The notes under the pieces were generated by a model that searched no databases, was not told the DNA's origin, and saw only the letters and a program-made list of their open reading frames with translations. Source: UBA1740 sp045128515 (GTDB taxonomy: Bacteria > Bacillota > Clostridia > Oscillospirales > CAG-272). Taken from it: a stretch of DNA of 64,000 nucleotides. The position numbers and the translations under genes were made by a program. Positions 60,641 to 64,000 of the stretch are shown here, in pieces (within the stretch, counting starts at the first letter, position 1; the number at the start of each line of letters is the position of its first letter). The stretch covers positions 39,824 to 103,823 of the forward strand of contig JBGVRO010000033.1 in assembly GCA_045128515.1 (NCBI GenBank), in the 5' to 3' direction.

Positions 60641-61294
60641 ATGGAAACGAAAGATATAATCTTTGAACTGAGAACTAAAAAAGGACTCTCGCAAGAGGAA
60701 CTTGCGGAAAAGGTATTCGTAACAAGACAGGCTGTTTCTCGCTGGGAAAACGGAGAAACTATACCGAACGTAGATACACTCAAACTCCTTTCACAGTTGT
60801 TTGACGTGTCTATTAACACGCTTCTCGGTTCTCCGAGAGAACTTATCTGCAGATGCTGCGGTATGCCTCTTGAGGACTGTACCACGAGTCGCGAAACCGA
60901 TGGCAATTTCAATGAGGAATACTGCAAATGGTGTTATGCAGATGGTGAGTACACTCTCGATATTTGGAAGCGATATATTGAAATCGGTGGAAAAGAAAAG
61001 CTCGAAGAATTCAAAGAGCAGCTGATATGCGAATTCAACACGCTTTTGCATATCGAGGGACTCCCTAAGGTTGAGAATTTGAACGTGCTGTCGGGTGAAT
61101 TTATCAATATGGAATACACTCTTCCAAACGGAGAAAAGGTAAAATTCCTTGACGATAAGCAGACCTATCTAGGCAGTCAGCTTGAGGGAGAAACGAGATG
61201 CTACGGAATTGCTGCGAACATGGACTTTCTTCTAGTATGCTCGTATGAGGAAAACGGTGAGAACCCAGAACTTGTGATTTATAAGAAAAGATAA
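60641..61294 (+). CDS. XRE regulator with zinc ribbon
   Basis: This 217-residue protein has an N-terminal XRE domain (KGLSQEELAEKVFVTRQAVS), a putative zinc ribbon (CRCCGMPLEDC...YCKWCYADGEY) and a beta-rich C-terminal domain. The start at 60641 has GCAGGTGGTGAT upstream. It probably regulates nearby genes; the target is unknown. Confidence 0.85.
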   Translation: METKDIIFELRTKKGLSQEELAEKVFVTRQAVSRWENGETIPNVDTLKLLSQLFDVSINTLLGSPRELICRCCGMPLEDCTTSRETDGNFNEEYCKWCYADGEYTLDIWKRYIEIGGKEKLEEFKEQLICEFNTLLHIEGLPKVENLNVLSGEFINMEYTLPNGEKVKFLDDKQTYLGSQLEGETRCYGIAANMDFLLVCSYEENGENPELVIYKKR

Positions 61295-61299
61295 GAAAA

Positions 61300-61332
61300 T
61301 GCCGACGATTTTTTGCTCGTCGGCATTATTTA
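61300..61332. terminator. Terminator between convergent genes
   Basis: AATGCCGAC/GTCGGCATT followed by ATTTATTG, between the XRE gene and the minus-strand gene. Confidence 0.7.
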
Positions 61333-61335
61333 TTG

Positions 61336-61812
61336 TTATACATGGTTTTTCGTACCATTGTTTTTGTTGCGAATTATTCTTAGGGGTTCTTCGATATCGG
61401 TCAAATCCGTTTCAAGTTCCTCAAAAATATCATATTTGCTTTTCGTCAATACAAGATTATGCTCCAAAGCAAAAACAAAAAGGAATATATCTCCAGATCG
61501 AAAACGAATTCCTTCAATCAACTCATTGTTGAGAAAACAGAATTTGTCAAATCGATAATGCTCGCTTCCCATATCGACCTCATAAATAAATCTATCCTGG
61601 TCATAATTTGACAACAAATCAAATTTGAGATATCCGTCTTCGCCCAAAGGGTGAGATGTCAGCAATATACAATCATCGCCATTTCTGATAACTATCTCAT
61701 CGCAGTCGCAACTTGATTGGCTTATCAGTTCAAAGAACTTATCCGACATATACAGAGAATCTATATTAGACAGCAATTCTTCTGCTTTTTTTGTAGTTTC
61801 ATTATTGAACAT
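61336..61812 (-). CDS. Hypothetical protein, 158 residues
   Basis: A soluble, acidic alpha/beta protein with no signal peptide. The ATG at 61812 has AGGGAGGC about four bases upstream; the longer frame from 61893 would read through the likely promoter (TTGAAG/TATACT). No family is recognised. Confidence 0.65.
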   Translation of the reverse strand: MFNNETTKKAEELLSNIDSLYMSDKFFELISQSSCDCDEIVIRNGDDCILLTSHPLGEDGYLKFDLLSNYDQDRFIYEVDMGSEHYRFDKFCFLNNELIEGIRFRSGDIFLFVFALEHNLVLTKSKYDIFEELETDLTDIEEPLRIIRNKNNGTKNHV

Positions 61813-61869
61813 ATATTGCCTCCCTTTAGTATACAAGAAATATCTTAAAATAAGTATATCACAAAAAAC

Positions 61870-61922
61870 TCTTTTCTTCAATAACAAATTCAAATTCTCA
61901 CGAAAACCTCGTCGGCACTTTT
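61870..61922. repeat. About 50-base repeat, copy 1
   Basis: TTCTTCAATAACAAA-TTCAAAT-CTCACGAAAA...GGCACTTTTT recurs at about 62752-62803 with few differences. Both copies lie just upstream of the minus-strand promoters of two genes, so the repeat may be a duplicated control region. Confidence 0.65.
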
Positions 61923-62668
61923 TATGTATCTTTCGTTATCTCCAATATCGTCTTAACGTAAGAGGGGGCATTGTTGATTGAGAACTGTCCGTGATATGCT
62001 TTCGGTAAAATTTGCAGTTCCGAATTCTTAAATGACTCATTGATTATTCTTGCGGATTTGCGCATAGCTCCGTTTTCTTTCTCGCCAACGAAGACGTATG
62101 CCTTTGCCTCGGATTCGCTAAGCGAGGGCTTAACAGAATACAGAGCGTTAGCCTGTAGAAAGGAAATCATATTCTCCTTTGAGATGCCGCAGGTGTCCTT
62201 GTAATAGTCCTCAAAGAGCTTAGGCTTTAGTCGGTAGGAGTCAAACTGCAGCTTTGAAAACCACCTGTATTTAATAAGTCCGTAGCAACTTCCAAATGCA
62301 GGAGCAATCATAGAATGAGTAAGCTTTGAGGGAATGACAAGCGCACTCTCAACTATCGCAAAGCGGCAAATATCTTTTCTCCTAGACAAAATCTCGAGCA
62401 GAACCTGACCGCCCAGAGAAAGACCGCCTAAAAGCAGAACCGATCCACCGAAATTCTCATCAATGAATGAGATAATTCTATCTGCGTTGTCCTCTATGGT
62501 TGTGAAGTCCAAATCGCTTCCCGAGTGACCGTCAAGGATTGGCAAAATCACACGAAAGTCTGTCTGCAAAAGCTCGGCAACCTCTCTGTAATTCCACCAG
62601 GAAAGTCCACCACCGTGCAGGAGCATGATAACGTCTTTATTCTCTTTTCCATATTCAATAAAGCGCAT
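61922..62668 (-). CDS. Alpha/beta hydrolase
   Basis: This 248-residue protein has the oxyanion HGGG (LLHGGGLSWW), nucleophile elbow GGLSLGGQVL and a C-terminal His (YHGQFSINNA), so it is a serine hydrolase. The ATG at 62668 has AAGGAGAT six bases upstream. Its promoter TTGAAG/TATAAT, 17-base spacer, lies at about 62760-62732. Substrate unknown. Confidence 0.85.
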   Translation of the reverse strand: MRFIEYGKENKDVIMLLHGGGLSWWNYREVAELLQTDFRVILPILDGHSGSDLDFTTIEDNADRIISFIDENFGGSVLLLGGLSLGGQVLLEILSRRKDICRFAIVESALVIPSKLTHSMIAPAFGSCYGLIKYRWFSKLQFDSYRLKPKLFEDYYKDTCGISKENMISFLQANALYSVKPSLSESEAKAYVFVGEKENGAMRKSARIINESFKNSELQILPKAYHGQFSINNAPSYVKTILEITKDT

Positions 62669-62751
62669 TTTGATTATCTCCTTCGTTCGAACTTTGTTCT
62701 CATCAGGTCGTAGCCTAGGTCTTGTGTAAGTATTATAACACAAAAGATATT

Positions 62752-62803
62752 CTTCTTCAATAACAAAATTCAAATGCTCACGAAAAAATCATGGGCACTT
62801 TTT
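62752..62803. repeat. About 50-base repeat, copy 2
   Basis: The second copy of the promoter-proximal repeat described at 61870-61922. Confidence 0.65.
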
Positions 62804-62946
62804 AACCGAAAGCGATACGGTGATTTATAGAGGTAATGCATAAATGACGAAAGGAGCTCGAAAATAGCTCCTTTTTGCTGTTGCAAAAACACGTGAGCTG
62901 TGATATAATAAACTCACCGAAAATCCAGAATTTGTAGGTGCGTGCA

Positions 62947-63381
62947 ATGAACCTAATAGAATTAACTTACAAGAACGATATTTTACAAACATATGAGATT
63001 TACAAACACTGTATGTTTATGCCTACCGAAGAAAAGTTTAATAAGAAAGTAGAACAATTTCTGAATAATAACTCTGTAAAAATCTTTGCTTGTTTTAGTC
63101 ACGGAAAGATTGTGGGTGTTATGGCTGTTTCTTTTATTGAACAGAAGAAAGTTGAGATATTAGGAATTGCGGTTGATTTATCTGCTCGTGGCAAAGGCAT
63201 TGGTTCTTATATGATAAAACAAGTGATAAATAATTATGATTTATTGTCTGTATATGCTGAAACGGATAATGATGCCGTCGGTTTTTATCAGAAGAACAAT
63301 TTTAGTATTACAGAATTCTCTGAAATTTATGACGGTGAAACGGTTATCCGCTACAAATGTGAATTAACCCAATTCCAATAG
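62947..63381 (+). CDS. GNAT-family acetyltransferase
   Basis: This 144-residue protein has the acetyl-CoA motif ARGKGIGSYMIK (about 79-90) and FYQKNNFSITEF at the end, typical of GNAT enzymes. A promoter TTGCAA/TATAAT lies at about 62882-62910. Substrate unknown. Confidence 0.85.
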   Translation: MNLIELTYKNDILQTYEIYKHCMFMPTEEKFNKKVEQFLNNNSVKIFACFSHGKIVGVMAVSFIEQKKVEILGIAVDLSARGKGIGSYMIKQVINNYDLLSVYAETDNDAVGFYQKNNFSITEFSEIYDGETVIRYKCELTQFQ

Positions 63382-63588
63382 GTCGAACAGTTAGGAAAAT
63401 AAGAATTTATATAGACTTATTGCAGGAAATTATAGAAGTGCTGAAATCCAATTAAGGGGAGAGTGCATCAAGATAATAAAGTGTCTGACAATATGTTTTA
63501 TCTTGGGTTTGATTGACAATTGCTTGCTTGGATTGTACTATATACTTAATATTTACTGGAAATATATTGACAAAGGAGAGAATGTATT

Positions 63589-64000
63589 ATGGGAAAAAAG
63601 AAAGGAAATACTACAAATGGATTATTAAGTTTTAGTGGAATGCGTATTGAAAAGAGATTAAAGAAAGCTTTCAATATTGTTACTTTTGTTTCCGCAGTGG
63701 CATCTCTTGTTGGATTGATTGCTATGGTAGTAGTAACATCAAATTTTAAGAATGCCATGAATAACTACGCATTACCACAGGGTGATATTGCATTGTTCAT
63801 GAATGAATATGCTGAATGTCGTTCTAACTTGCGTGGTGTTATCGGTTATGATAAGCAGGAAAATGTAAACACACTGTTAGAAAAACATGATATTCGTAGA
63901 GATAAAACATACGAGCGTTTGGCTTCTATTGAAAAAACAATGGTAACTGAGGAAGGTCATGCTGCTTATGCACAGATTAGTGAAGCATTAGAAAATTATT
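63589..64000 (+). CDS. Methyl-accepting chemotaxis receptor-like protein, partial
   Basis: This open frame runs off the right edge. It starts with a polar, lysine-rich cytoplasmic N-terminus and one membrane segment (about 29-52). A helical extracellular domain of four-helix-bundle type follows (NYALPQGDIALFMNEYAECR, then SNLRGVIGYD), as in 4HB_MCP sensor domains. The signalling part lies outside the window. AAAGGAGAG precedes the ATG and a TTGACA/TATACT-like pair lies at about 63513-63542. Confidence 0.75.
   Translation, partial: MGKKKGNTTNGLLSFSGMRIEKRLKKAFNIVTFVSAVASLVGLIAMVVVTSNFKNAMNNYALPQGDIALFMNEYAECRSNLRGVIGYDKQENVNTLLEKHDIRRDKTYERLASIEKTMVTEEGHAAYAQISEALENY

Noticed and set aside
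1..64000. Classical CRISPR array, rRNA genes or IS transposases
   Set aside because: I found no regular repeat-spacer array, no rRNA-like sequence and no DDE transposase gene in the window.

Overview
The window reads as chromosome of a monoderm Firmicute, most likely an uncultured gut-type member of class Clostridia. The supporting signs are near-universal AGGAGG ribosome binding sites, consensus TTGACA/TATAAT promoters with 17-base spacers, Bacillus-type LexA boxes (GAAC-N4-GTTC), lipoprotein signal peptides, a YolD/Y-polymerase pair, and lichenase-type GH16 enzymes beside a permuted GH3. Family calls come from reading motifs by eye. No database search was possible, so the taxonomy is an inference.

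Layout. (1) About 1-10.3 kb, minus strand: a one-directional cassette that looks like an integrated filamentous (inovirus-like) phage. It has a replication protein with an FTYD motif running off the left edge, a membrane-anchored Zot/pI-like ATPase, a 31-residue membrane peptide, a large signal-peptide/C-anchor protein, an N-anchored small protein, a lipoprotein, an anchored SGNH hydrolase, a candidate ssDNA-binding protein, two small basic proteins, and control genes. A 275-base imperfect palindrome lies between the ATPase and Rep genes. (2) About 10.5-19.9 kb: an accessory and defence island with a zinc-ribbon protein, a LexA-type repressor with its own SOS box, a type II-short CBASS operon (S-4TM effector, E2/SEC-C protein, CD-NTase), an orphan small RNA candidate, a Fic protein, a DUF3990/XRE toxin-antitoxin pair with palindromic operators, and a large serine recombinase with a small upstream partner.

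(3) 19.9-26.9 kb: a beta-glucan operon (secreted GH16 lichenase, modular GH16 lichenase, circularly permuted membrane GH3). (4) 27.1-33.5 kb: two large secreted lipoproteins. (5) 33.8-43.3 kb: a MoxR/DUF58/VWA (BatA-like) operon ending in a lipoprotein. (6) 43.4-45.4 kb: an SOS-controlled Y-family polymerase/YolD pair. (7) 45.4-49.0 kb: tRNA-Trp, then a stretch with tRNA-like fragments and two 203-base near-identical repeats bracketing a BlaI/BlaR1-type cassette. (8) 49-64 kb: mostly short transcription units for housekeeping, nucleotide clean-up, small regulators, hydrolases and acetyltransferases, ending in the 5' part of a chemotaxis-receptor-like gene.

How the parts may fit together: the LexA box at lexA and the matching box at the polymerase gene link DNA damage to mutagenic repair and possibly to the neighbouring phage cassette. 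The lichenases would cut mixed-linkage beta-glucan outside the cell and the GH3 would trim the oligosaccharides at the membrane. CBASS, Fic and DUF3990/XRE beside a serine recombinase form a typical mobile defence cluster.
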